Source: Mesostigma viride
Taxonomy: Eukaryota; Streptophyta; Mesostigmatophyceae; Mesostigmatales; Mesostigmataceae
Direction of reading: 5' to 3'
DNA: 64,000 nt
NCBI GenBank assembly: GCA_009746045.1
Contig: RPFO01000865.1
Location: 22,079-86,078 of the forward strand
A program made the position numbers and the translations under genes. This document shows positions 32,416 to 41,436 of this stretch, in pieces; the first letter of the stretch is position 1, and each line of letters opens with the position of its first letter. The notes under the pieces were generated by a model, which worked only from the letters and a program-made list of their open reading frames with translations, searched no databases and was not told where the DNA came from.

Positions 32416-35400
32416 TTATAAAGATGGTAACATTTCCGTATCTGAGGAGCTGCGGAACTTACACATGGGATTGGTAGGCTTGAGCAGGATTCTGTCGGTG
32501 CAGATCTCTCCGCTTGTTTGAACATTGATGATGGCGTTCTTCTCAGCGAGCTCCTCTTGCATTTTTTTCAACTGCAACATCATGTTGGCAAGCACGGATT
32601 CCACCGATGACTCTGGTCCTCCCGTGGAGGGTGGCAGTGGGGCCGGAGGGGCTGGCACGGCCGTGGAGGGTGGCAGTGGGGCCGGAGGGGCTGGCACGGC
32701 CGTGGAGGGTGGCAGTGGGGCCGGAGGGGCTGGCACAGCCGTGGAGGGTGGCAGCAGTGGGGCCGGAGGGGCTGGCACGGCCGTGGAGGGTGGCAGCAGT
32801 GGGGCCGGAGGGGCTGGCACGGCCGTGGAGGGTGGCAGTGGGGCTGGCACATCCGGGGGGGAAGGCACTTGACTCGTGTTCGTTTCTTCTGCCTTTCCAG
32901 GCAGGTCGTTCACCGTAACATTGCCCAACATCACCCATGAGAGCTCGCCAGACCCCTCCTCACCGTAGTGCAATTTCCTCAGATCAAAGCAATACCTTGA
33001 TTCTGGCTCATCCCCGTTAGGAAACGCAAGCGTCCACGGGGACTTGTTCCGTGGCTTGACCATAGCAATGCGGCCTACATCCCACACCAACTCATCCCCC
33101 AATCTCAGCTGCTTGCGCGCCTTCAGCAACCATTTTTGAGCTATGATGGTGCCAACCGGTACGGTGGTCGTTGTCACCTCTGCTGGAAGAGGCAGCACAG
33201 TGGCCTGAGGGAGCACCTGCTTGATGTAGTGCATCAACCCCAGATCTGAAGGTGGTGGGCACTGAGCACGTGTCTTAGGTGCTGTTGGCGGCTGTGGAAG
33301 GACGGCAATGTTCTCTTCTAGAGGCTGCGGCGATGGCAGGACTGGATCCTTTGTTGCAGATGGGGACTTGGTCTCTGTTGATCCGCGCCGGGCCTTGGAA
33401 ACTGGCGCTGGTGTCATGCCCTTCCTCTTTGAAGAAGCCTGCGAAGGCACTGCACACATCAATTGCAAAAGAGAGACTTTGTTGGGATCATAAAAACAAA
33501 CAGGGAATGCATTTACAAATGGGAAACGGGGAAGCTGCTGGTGAATGGGGGTTATGTATGCTATGGTGGCAAACGAACATAGCAAGGTCTTAATAAGGTT
33601 GAGCGAAAAGAAGATTAGAGTGCATCGTCAGTGCAGAAACTGAGATACTTGCTAAGTAAAATACAGGTATGCCAATGCAAAAAGAGACAAGAATAAAACA
33701 ATCGTGGTTCTCTGAACATAGTTTCTTTATAGTGAGATGGAAGGGTAGCCGCTATAGCTAGGTTATTGGGTTCACGTGACATACCTTTTGAGGCCGGTGC
33801 GGCCTGATCCGGATCAGTCGTGGCCAAAGCTTTGGCCAGTTTTTCTTGGCCAGGTGGCAGGAGCTACGTTGAGATATAAACCTGCCACTGTCTAGGTTTC
33901 TTGGCTCATGGCGTAGTGATTAACTAGATCTAGATTCTTTCTCTCACGCAATATGTGACCTAATAGCCCCGGCAGCCTTACGTAAGCTGCCGGCAATTAG
34001 AACGCCACATTGCGTCATTTGTTCAGACGCAACATTTGCGTGGCGAAAAAATGCCGTCCGGGCCAAGGCCGCATGACACGCAAAAAAGGACAAAAACAAA
34101 CCCACCTAGCTAAGGTCGGCCTCTTTTCTTTTCACGAGGGCGGCGACAGCAAGCCAGGGGAAACGAACCTCTGGTTTGACGAACCTGTACTGTCGGAGCC
34201 ATTTTTGGCCCTGAGCAGCAATGCCGAAGGGGCGCAAAGCTACAGGAGGGCAGGCAGCGCGCGGGGAGGACGGGACGCCCACACCGCGGGCTGCTGCCGC
34301 CAGTCACGCGCCAGTCGCCTTCAGCGCCAAAAAGAAGCAGCTCGCCACTCTGCTCGCCAAGTGCATCAGCCCCGCAGAGGCGGTGGGGGCAGTCGAGCAG
34401 GTCTTCGGTGCCGAGGACTGGGTGACGGACGCCAGCTCGTGGAGCTCGAGCCAGCTGAAGTCTGTCGTGCAGTTGCTGGCCGATCACGTTGATGTTGGCG
34501 ACGTGTTGGACGCACGTGACCCAAACGGAACGTTGGTGGCAAAACTGCTGGCCGTGGCAGATCTCGCGGCGGACGAGGAGGAGGATCAGGCGCTGCCACC
34601 AACGACACCTGCGCAGCGAAAAATGGCCAAGCCGAAAGGCGCGGCCAAGGTTTCGGCAGGTGGGGGGGCTGTCGGAAAGGAAATGAGGGCGAGGTTGGCG
34701 ACATTCGTTGGGGCACCTCCGGAAACCGAAAATCAGGACGACGAGGAGGACGAGGAGGGGGAGGTCGCAGCCGAGAAATTCATGCAAGGTTTGAAGGCAG
34801 CGCTGGGAGGAATGGAGGGGGCGGGAAGCCACTTCAAGGCCTCGAAAGGGGTGGCGCTGCCAAGCCGAGCCAAGAGCGTGAAATATCGGGTTTCGGAGCG
34901 GGTGCTGCCGGGGGTGTTGGAGGACGCCAGCGACAATGGGATGGGAATCCGGTCGTGGGTCATGACGGTAAAGCCTGGAAATTGGCGGAACATGGAGAAC
35001 AGGAAAATTGTCATGAACATTGCATTGGCCATGGACACCCTTCTCAAGGAGCTGGGCTCAGCAGCCGGGGAGCTTGTGGGCATGGAGTACCTAATGAGGG
35101 TGGTGGCGGCCTTGCTGCAGGTGGAGGGCAAGGAGGGGGGGGGTGGAAGGTGGCCAGCCACCTCCTGCCATTGGGGGAGGAGGCTGCACTGTCAGCCACC
35201 CCGGCTGTCAAGGCAGCTCTCCAAACTGCCATCCTCTTGGACAAGCTCAGCAAGGCTCAACAAGTAGGGAAATAGAATCCCAGCGGGACCGCTCCCTTTT
35301 CCCGCTGCCATACCCACTTAGGCCAGCGTACACCGCGTGGGGCAGGGTGAGATCGGCACGCCGGCGACAGCGTGCCACGCGCCGCCACCGCGAGTACACA

Positions 35401-38400
35401 CTGCAATGCAAGGTAGTGCGTTGGCTTAATTGGCTGTGGGGAGGGGGGCAAGACCCTCCTCCTAACCCTAGAGGGGCGTGCTCTAAGGGGAGGGAGGAGG
35501 CCCTTGCGAGGGTCAAGAGGCACTGCACCTGGCACAGTCGCCGCGTAGGGGGCGTTGCGACAGGCCAGGAGCAAGAAGGTGCTGATGCAATATATGGGAA
35601 GCAGAATAAGTATGAACAACTGCGCGCGGACGCGGTGAGTCTACCAAAGGCGGAGGTGGCGGGGAAGGCACGGCTGCTCGACCTGTTGGCTATGCGGCCG
35701 AGCTGGCGGGAGATATATGCCAGCGAAGAGAACTGCATCAAGCCAGCGGTCGTGGCGAGCGCAAAGTATTGGAATGTGCCCAAGCCCAGCCGGGGATGCT
35801 CCATGGCTGAATGGGGCAAGCTCATGAGCCGGGCAGCGGGCGTGGGCATGGTGGCGTTCCGGGAGAGGCGGCCCAAGTGGGTGGATGGCTGCTTTGGAGT
35901 GGCCAAGGGGGTGGGTGAGCTTCGGTTCATCGTCAACAGGAAGCTGGGCAACCTGCTGTGGGTGGACCCCCCCAAGATCCTGCTACCCCACCTGGGCATC
36001 CTCGTGGAGGTCTACATCAAAGGCTGGTGCTACTGCGCCAAGAGCGACCTCGTGTCATACTACTATTCCATCGAGGTGCCCGAGTGGTGGTGGGACTACC
36101 AAGGGCTTCCTAGTGTGTGGTCGACTAGCGTAGGTCTGGCAGGGCCCAGGCGGAAGGTGTGGCCCGTGCTCAAGGTGCTGGCCATGGGACATTCCCATGC
36201 GGTGGCGCTGGGGGAGGCCATCCATGAGATGGTGCTCTACATGACCGGTGCCCTGGATCCGAGGCGCCAGGTCAACTACCTCTCAAGCGCAGGTGAGCTC
36301 ACCTTGGTGCGCGACGAGTGTGGCCAGCCACTGCGCTTGGCCATCGAGTACAAGGAGGAGCGCGCCGGGGAGCTTCAGATTGACCTGGAAAACCCCCCTG
36401 CCCCCATGCTGTCCATCACCATTGATGACTTGGTGGCCAGCAACGGGCGGACCTGCGAGGCGGTGAACCAGCTCATCACGCGCGCTATTGAGGAAGGCTA
36501 CCTCCCTAACAACCTTGTGCCGTCTAAGGAGAAGACTAAGATGGCGAGCCTGGAAGGGGACGAGCTAGAAGCCCTAGGGGTGGTGCACCGACGGAACGGC
36601 GTGCTGGAACCAACGGTCAAGCAGCTCAACCTTGTGATCGCCCACACGCAGGCTATACTCACTCGAGGCCGAGCTACGGCCGAGGGGCTGGCTGCCGTCT
36701 TGGGGCGGTGGTTGTGGCTGCAGATGTTAAGCCGCAGCTGCTTGTCCATTTGGCAGCAATGTTTCAAATTCATCAGCCTGCAAGGGTGGGGGCAGCGATC
36801 CTGGGTGCTGTGGGCCGGGGTGCGGGAGGAGTTAGAGTGTGCCCTGGCCTTGGCTCCCATGCTAAGGGTTGACCGAAGCGCACCTTTGGCCCGTGAGGTG
36901 GTTGCATCTGACGCGTCCACCTACGGGCAAGGTGTCGTGTACGCAACCATGGAGCCGGGCGATGTGACGGAGCTGGCGAGGGCACGAGAGGTGCGGGGGT
37001 ACCCGACTTTGCTCATACCAAGTGAGGTGGCCTACGCTGGCCCTAGGCCACTGAGCGCGCGGGCGCAACAAGCAATCACTAGCCAGCAATGGCGGGTTGG
37101 GGTCCGGAGTCGTTGGCGGGATCCGGGGATGCACATCAACGAGAAGGAGGTGCGGGCTGCAGTGAAGGGCGTGGAGAGGAGTGCGCGCAGCTTGGCAAAC
37201 CGAGGCAAGCGGGTGGTGAGGTTGGTGGACTCCACCGCGGCGTTGGGCTGCTTGGCTAAGGGGCGGTCCTCATCCCACAAGCTCAACAAGCAGTGCCGCC
37301 GCTTGTGCGCGCTGACCCTCGCCACGGGGAGTCGTTCCCAGTGGGTGTGGACGCCGAGTGCACTTCAACCAGCCGATGGCGTTTCTCGCGGCCAATCCAT
37401 GGCGACTTTCTTGGCAGGCTGGGTGCGCGACCTGACCGCGGAAGGCATCCATCCTAACCCGGGGCCCCCTGCACCTGTTAGCTACCTTCCATTGCTAGAG
37501 GGGAAAGTAAAGCCGGCTACTTTGCTGGCCTACCGTCGTGGTCTTGATTCCCTCTTGACTTGGTGGGAGGCTGGTGGGCGGGCGGACGGGTCATCGTCAC
37601 GAGCTGACACCCTTGAGGAGACATTTTGTGCGTATGTCGCCTGGGCTCATTTTCGGGGGTACAGCCGCCAAGTGTGTGTCAATGCCTTGATGGGGTTGCA
37701 ACTTTATTATCCCGGTATGGTGAAGCGGTGGGACTTGGCCCGTGGCGTCCTCGCTGGGTGGAAAACACTTGTGCCCCCCCGTGCCCCTCCTCCCATTCCA
37801 TGGGAGGCGGCGTTTGCACTTGCCAGCACGATGGTCATGCAAGGTCAGCGCCTTGCGGGCCTGCTGGTTGTCATCGTGTTCCGCCATTACCTGCGAATCT
37901 CGGAGGCGCTGAACCTCCGTGTTGGCCATGTGCGCCTCCAGCCTGACGTTCGGCTTGGGCCGGCTCAACGGGGCGCCCTACTGCTGAGGTCTACCAAGAC
38001 CTCTAAGGGCAAGACTCAGTCAGTGGTGGTAGAAGATGTGATGTCTGAAACCATCCTCCGTCACTGCATCGCGGGTAAGCACGCTTGGGAGGCCGTGTTC
38101 CCTTTCACCTACCCGCAATTCCGGCGCATTTGGCAGGCTGCGAGTCAGGCCTTGGGGGTCGCCCAGATTTTCACCATTCACGGGCTGCGGCATGGAGGTG
38201 CCACTCACGATTTCCTCGCGGGTCGCAGCATGGGGGACATCCAGGGCCGGGGGCGCTGGCTTAGCAGCTCCACGGTTGCCCATTATGTGGGCTTGCACCG
38301 CAGTTTGGAGGTGCAGCTGCCTGAGGTTATTCTTCGGGCCATGGCCGCCTGCCCCCCTCGGGCCTGGCGGGCTATTTTGAAATTGCCCTCCACCTAATTT

Positions 38401-40651
38401 GGTTGTTCATTTCTCTGTCATTATGCTAGGTTCTTTGCCCCTGGCATGGATCGCCAGGGAGGGATATAAGGGTAAGGCTAGCCTTTGCCAAGCAATAAGT
38501 GTTCCCATGAGCATCGGCGGCCGGGATGTGGCCTGCCTTTTGTATGTGCTCCACTCATTGTTTTAATAAAGAGTCTGGTTACCCTGGAGTTCCACGGTTA
38601 ATAGAATCGTGGTTCTCTGAACATAGTTTCTTTATAGTGAGATGGAAGGGTAGCCGCTATAGCTAGGTTATTGGGTTCACGTGACATACCTTTTGAGGCC
38701 GGTGCGGCCTGATCCGGATCAGTCGTGGCCAAAGCTTTGGCCAGTTTTTCTTGGCCAGGTGGCAGGAGCTACGTTGAGATATAAACCTGCCACTGTCTAG
38801 GTTTCTTGGCTCATGGCGTAGTGATTAACTAGATCTAGATTCTTTCTCTCACGCAATATGTGACCTAATAGCCCCGGCAGCCTTACGTAAGCTGCCGGCA
38901 ATTAGAACGCCACATTGCGTCATTTGTTCAGACGCAACATTTGCGTGGCGAAAAAATGCCGTCCGGGCCAAGGCCGCATGACACGCAAAAAGGACAAAAA
39001 CAAACCCACCTAGCTAAGGTCGGCCTCTTTTCTTTTCCCGCCCACCCTCCCTGCGTGTTTGGGGGTAAGGCTAGCCTTTGCCAAGCAATAAGTGTTCCCA
39101 TGAGCATCGGCGGCCGGGATGTGGCCTGCCTTTTGTATGTGCTCCACTCATTGTTTTAATAAAGAGTCTGGTTACCCTGGAGTTCCACGGTTAATAGAAC
39201 CCAGATTGGAAGTGATCTGATATTACTTACAGGGAATGTCCTGCTGCACGGGCGAAGTAGAGCTGACCACCGGAAACAGCGTCACAGGTTCATCACCAGC
39301 AGCCCCCGGAGTGGGCTGGGGCAGGGCCTTTGATTCGATTCATGGAGACTCGCATGCGAGCAGAAGCGATAATGTCTTCGAATAGTGGGGCTTCACATTT
39401 GGACCTGGTTCAGGTGCCAGGATGGGCACCAGCACCGGTGTCACTGTGCCAGCCAGGTCCACGGCTGGATGAAAAAGGAAAGACACATGCAATTAAAGAA
39501 GTCAAAAGTCAGCTTGAATGAAACACAAAGAAAACCAATATACACAAAAAAAACGTGTGGGACTTCATAAAGATAATAATGCACAAAGTTGAAGGGTAAA
39601 TACAGGCAAATTGATACGTTGTAAGTTTCCATGAAGCAACAGTAAGGCCAGTATACCAAAGGGGAAAAAAAGGGAACTTACGTGCCAGCACGGGGGCAGA
39701 TGGACAGCCTGGCATGGGTGGTGGTGGCATGGCCACGAGAGGGGGTGCCGGCACGGCGCTCATCTGCTGGTCGAACTGCGCGTTGATAGCGTCGATTTGG
39801 GCCTGCAAAGCTGCAATCTTGGCGGCCCTTTCAGCCTCGAGGCTGGCAGGCAGCTGCATGGTCCCGGCGGTGACTGCAGCAGGCTTGGCTTTTGCTGTCG
39901 ACTTGCCGGTTGCAGTTTTCTTTGCTTTTTGGACGCCCAGCTGTGGTGTTCACCATGAAGAACAAAGCACAGCATCCGAAGGAACATAATAATGCACTCG
40001 ATCAGAAAACTATCGATGGCGAGTAGAAAGTACGGTTGCACTACAGATTGCTGACTGCACTCGTCATACACAACGGATGCATACCAAGACACGGCAGTTC
40101 ATGAGTATTCTTTGTTTAATTACCTGTTTGGGCTGGTTGGTTACGCAGGCAAGCGGGGCACGTTGCTGTTCAGCCTTAGCCACTCTGTTGGCAGCTCTCT
40201 TTGCCGCTAGATAGGCCTCGTGCCTTCGGATGTATAGACGCCTCGCTAGCTCCCTTTCAACTATCGCTTCAGGCGGTTCCAAAGCAGGAGGATCGGGGAG
40301 AGGCTTCACTGCGGTTGTCGCCTCTGTCGGTCCGTTCAGGACTTCATTCAGTTTCCTGCTGCTCTCCGCCGCAACGGCTGCAGAGTAATTGGCCTTTGCA
40401 TCATCGTCCTGGGCCAGTGCTGGTAAGAATTCACAACAAATCGCCTTGATCCGAGCACAAACATCCTTCAGCAGTTCTTGATCTTGGTCCTTCTTTGCTA
40501 CACCCTCCAGCAACCACTCCTTCGATTGCGTCGCGACGACTTCCCTAAGAGTCCGCAGCCGACAATCGGCTTGCACATGCTTCAGAGGGTGTAGTTCTAC
40601 GGACTTGGCGGCACGAAATTTTGCCCACTTTACTGGATCGGCGGCCACCAT
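32416..40651 (-). CDS. CACTA-B second protein (TNPA-like position), spliced
   Basis: Four minus-strand exons join in phase through GT-AG introns: 40651-40124 (MVAADPVKWAKFRAAKSVEL to TNQPKQ), 39940-39682 (LGVQKAKKTATGKS to SAPVLA), 39464-39231 (PVDLAGTVTPVLVP to QQDIP) and 33449-32416 (PSQASSKRKG to the stop). About 684 residues, with one in-frame TGA near 39342 (ESP-stop-IESKALPQ). Helical stretches (LEAERAAKIAALQAQIDAI; LKKMQEELAEKNAI) look coiled-coil. A proline-rich repeat (PPSTAVPAPPAPL) occurs five times. No known domain. By position, divergent from the transposase, it matches the accessory TNPA-type gene of CACTA elements that binds subterminal motifs; this role is inferred. The large third intron holds DIRS-2. 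Confidence 0.65.
32622..32860. repeat. 39/42-bp coding minisatellite
   Basis: Five to six tandem units encoding PPSTAVPAPPAPL on the minus strand, with a 3-base variant adding one Leu. In-frame unit lengths keep the ORF open. Confidence 0.9.
33700..34133 (+). repeat. DIRS-2 repeat A1
   Basis: 434 bp, matching 38605-39037 with a one-base difference in an A run. Contains the hairpin GCCGGCAGCTTACGTAAGC region near 33975. Confidence 0.92.
34221..35275 (+). CDS. DIRS-2 Gag-like protein
   Basis: Starts MPKGRKATGGQAARGEDG at 34221. The first frame is open to 35267, but homology to DIRS-1 Gag changes frame at a run of nine G (about 35135-35143): the matching tail WKVASHLLPLGEEAALS to LDKLSKAQQVGK ends at 35275. 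The N-terminal region has an acidic linker (ENQDDEEDEEGEVAAE). The core reads KGVALPSRAKSVKYRV and VLPGVLEDASDNG. No zinc knuckle. The G9 run could be an indel in this copy or a slippery site. Role by position: structural protein of the element's particle. Confidence 0.75.
35143..38397 (+). CDS. DIRS-2 Pol: RT, RNase H, 2A-like motif, tyrosine recombinase
   Basis: Uninterrupted 1,084-codon frame. RT: ELRFIVNRKLGNLL (about residue 260), KSDLVSYYYSIEVP (about 298), active site ITIDDLVAS (about 425). RNase H: VVASDASTYGQGVVY (about 585), HINEKEVRAAVKGVE, LVDSTAALGCL, LQPADGVSRG. 2A-like EGIHPNPGP at 767-775. Recombinase: YLRISEALNLRV (first Arg, about 917), TIHGLRHGGATHD (HxxR, about 1012) and HYVGLHRSLE (Tyr, about 1047). 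All three recombinase motifs are present, so this copy may be functional. The frame overlaps the end of Gag, so the start is unclear; MRPSWREIYAS near 35692 is one candidate. Confidence 0.9.
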   Translation: MEGGQPPPAIGGGGCTVSHPGCQGSSPNCHPLGQAQQGSTSREIESQRDRSLFPLPYPLRPAYTAWGRVRSARRRQRATRRHREYTLQCKVVRWLNWLWGGGQDPPPNPRGACSKGREEALARVKRHCTWHSRRVGGVATGQEQEGADAIYGKQNKYEQLRADAVSLPKAEVAGKARLLDLLAMRPSWREIYASEENCIKPAVVASAKYWNVPKPSRGCSMAEWGKLMSRAAGVGMVAFRERRPKWVDGCFGVAKGVGELRFIVNRKLGNLLWVDPPKILLPHLGILVEVYIKGWCYCAKSDLVSYYYSIEVPEWWWDYQGLPSVWSTSVGLAGPRRKVWPVLKVLAMGHSHAVALGEAIHEMVLYMTGALDPRRQVNYLSSAGELTLVRDECGQPLRLAIEYKEERAGELQIDLENPPAPMLSITIDDLVASNGRTCEAVNQLITRAIEEGYLPNNLVPSKEKTKMASLEGDELEALGVVHRRNGVLEPTVKQLNLVIAHTQAILTRGRATAEGLAAVLGRWLWLQMLSRSCLSIWQQCFKFISLQGWGQRSWVLWAGVREELECALALAPMLRVDRSAPLAREVVASDASTYGQGVVYATMEPGDVTELARAREVRGYPTLLIPSEVAYAGPRPLSARAQQAITSQQWRVGVRSRWRDPGMHINEKEVRAAVKGVERSARSLANRGKRVVRLVDSTAALGCLAKGRSSSHKLNKQCRRLCALTLATGSRSQWVWTPSALQPADGVSRGQSMATFLAGWVRDLTAEGIHPNPGPPAPVSYLPLLEGKVKPATLLAYRRGLDSLLTWWEAGGRADGSSSRADTLEETFCAYVAWAHFRGYSRQVCVNALMGLQLYYPGMVKRWDLARGVLAGWKTLVPPRAPPPIPWEAAFALASTMVMQGQRLAGLLVVIVFRHYLRISEALNLRVGHVRLQPDVRLGPAQRGALLLRSTKTSKGKTQSVVVEDVMSETILRHCIAGKHAWEAVFPFTYPQFRRIWQAASQALGVAQIFTIHGLRHGGATHDFLAGRSMGDIQGRGRWLSSSTVAHYVGLHRSLEVQLPEVILRAMAACPPRAWRAILKLPST
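37441..37467 (+). other. 2A-like motif in DIRS-2 Pol
   Basis: EGIHPNPGP between RNase H and recombinase. The NPGP core is kept. The Asp of the 2A consensus is Gly here and the Glu is His. Confidence 0.6.
38470..38604 (+). repeat. DIRS-2 repeat B1
   Basis: About 135 bp, matching B2 at 39063-39199. Includes AATAAAGAG, a possible polyadenylation signal. Confidence 0.9.
38605..39037 (+). repeat. DIRS-2 repeat A2
   Basis: Second copy of A1, abutting B1. Confidence 0.92.
39063..39199 (+). repeat. DIRS-2 repeat B2
   Basis: Second copy of B1, ending the element. Confidence 0.9.
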
Positions 40652-41436
40652 TCTTCCCCACTAACCAGACCACCCCCAGCCGACATTAACGCGTTTGCGT
40701 GCTCCATCCTTGGCGCCGTTGTCATTTCTTAATGACAAGGCGCAAGTTTTGAATCCGCACAACGGCACTGTGCTAATTGCGGGTGTCAATTTTGCGCGGC
40801 AAAAAGGAACTCCGTCCGATCTTGGCCCATCTACCGTCAATCATCTCTCCCGGCGGAAGTCGACAGGATCTTACTTTAGGAGCGAATCCTGCTGATCTGA
40901 ACGCCATGGCGCAAAGTATCGGATTCGGGGAAATCGGTATATTTAGTATCCAATTAGAAACCAGAGAGGTGAAATAAGAAATAAGTATCACCGAATCCTG
41001 AATGAAGGTGGTCACACACTGGTGTGACGTTGACAGGCTAAGGGGCTAATAAGGCGCAAAGTATCGGATTCGGGCCTCTCACAGCCATGGTTAACGGTGC
41101 AAAGTTGACATCATGTTCGAGTAGGATTGAATCCGCATCAAGAAGCTGCGGTTACATAGATTACCCGGCAAATTTGACTGTTAACATAACTGACGCATAG
41201 CTAGCCGCGGGAATGGCCCACGCGGTCCGTTGGCTAGCTCGACAGTCAGACGCGGTCGGTGCCCCTTCGTTCCTTTGCGTTTTAGGCATGCAAGGACACA
41301 GCCGGGAGCCACGAAAACACCTCGTTGCTGCCGCCATGGTAGCCATGGCGGCAGCAACGGGGAGGGCCCGCGGCAAGGCGGCCGCGGGCCGTCCCCGTTG
41401 CTGCCGCCACCATTGGTTGTTTAGCGATTTTCAACC
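40652..41436. promoter_or_regulatory. Divergent promoter region of CACTA-B
   Basis: 785 bp between the two start codons. A 20-base phrase, CGCAAAGTATCGGATTCGGG, occurs twice (about 40911 and 41054) and could be a protein-binding site. The right end is GC-rich with strong hairpins. Confidence 0.6.
41323..41409 (+). promoter_or_regulatory. Alternative hairpins in the TNP2 leader
   Basis: Arm 1 (41323-41339) pairs perfectly over 17 bp with arm 2 (41343-41359), with a 3-base loop. Arm 2 extended (41346-41363) also pairs perfectly over 18 bp with arm 3 (41392-41409), enclosing a second hairpin with 10-bp arms (41365-41374 and 41381-41390). The two pairings exclude each other. The start codon is at 41437. 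The arms also carry upstream ATGs whose frame overlaps the main start. Confidence 0.7.

Larger units (their letters stand above)
33700..39199 (+). mobile_element. DIRS-2: near-intact DIRS-type retrotransposon
   Basis: A1 (33700-34133), coding region, B1 (38470-38604), A2 (38605-39037), B2 (39063-39199). It encodes a Gag-like protein and a single 1,084-codon RT-RNase H-recombinase frame. It is inserted in the third intron of the CACTA-B minus-strand gene, in the opposite orientation. Repeat copies are almost identical, so insertion looks recent. Related to DIRS-1 at protein level, but the repeat sequences differ. Confidence 0.93.

Noticed and set aside
32525-32940. Plus-strand ORFs rich in Gly/Ala across the minisatellite
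   Set aside because: They are shadows of the minus-strand proline-rich exon, created by the in-frame repeat.
34010-34492. Plus ORF before DIRS-2 Gag
   Set aside because: It overlaps repeat A1 and the Gag start in a different frame, has no homology to DIRS-1 and is compositionally a shadow.
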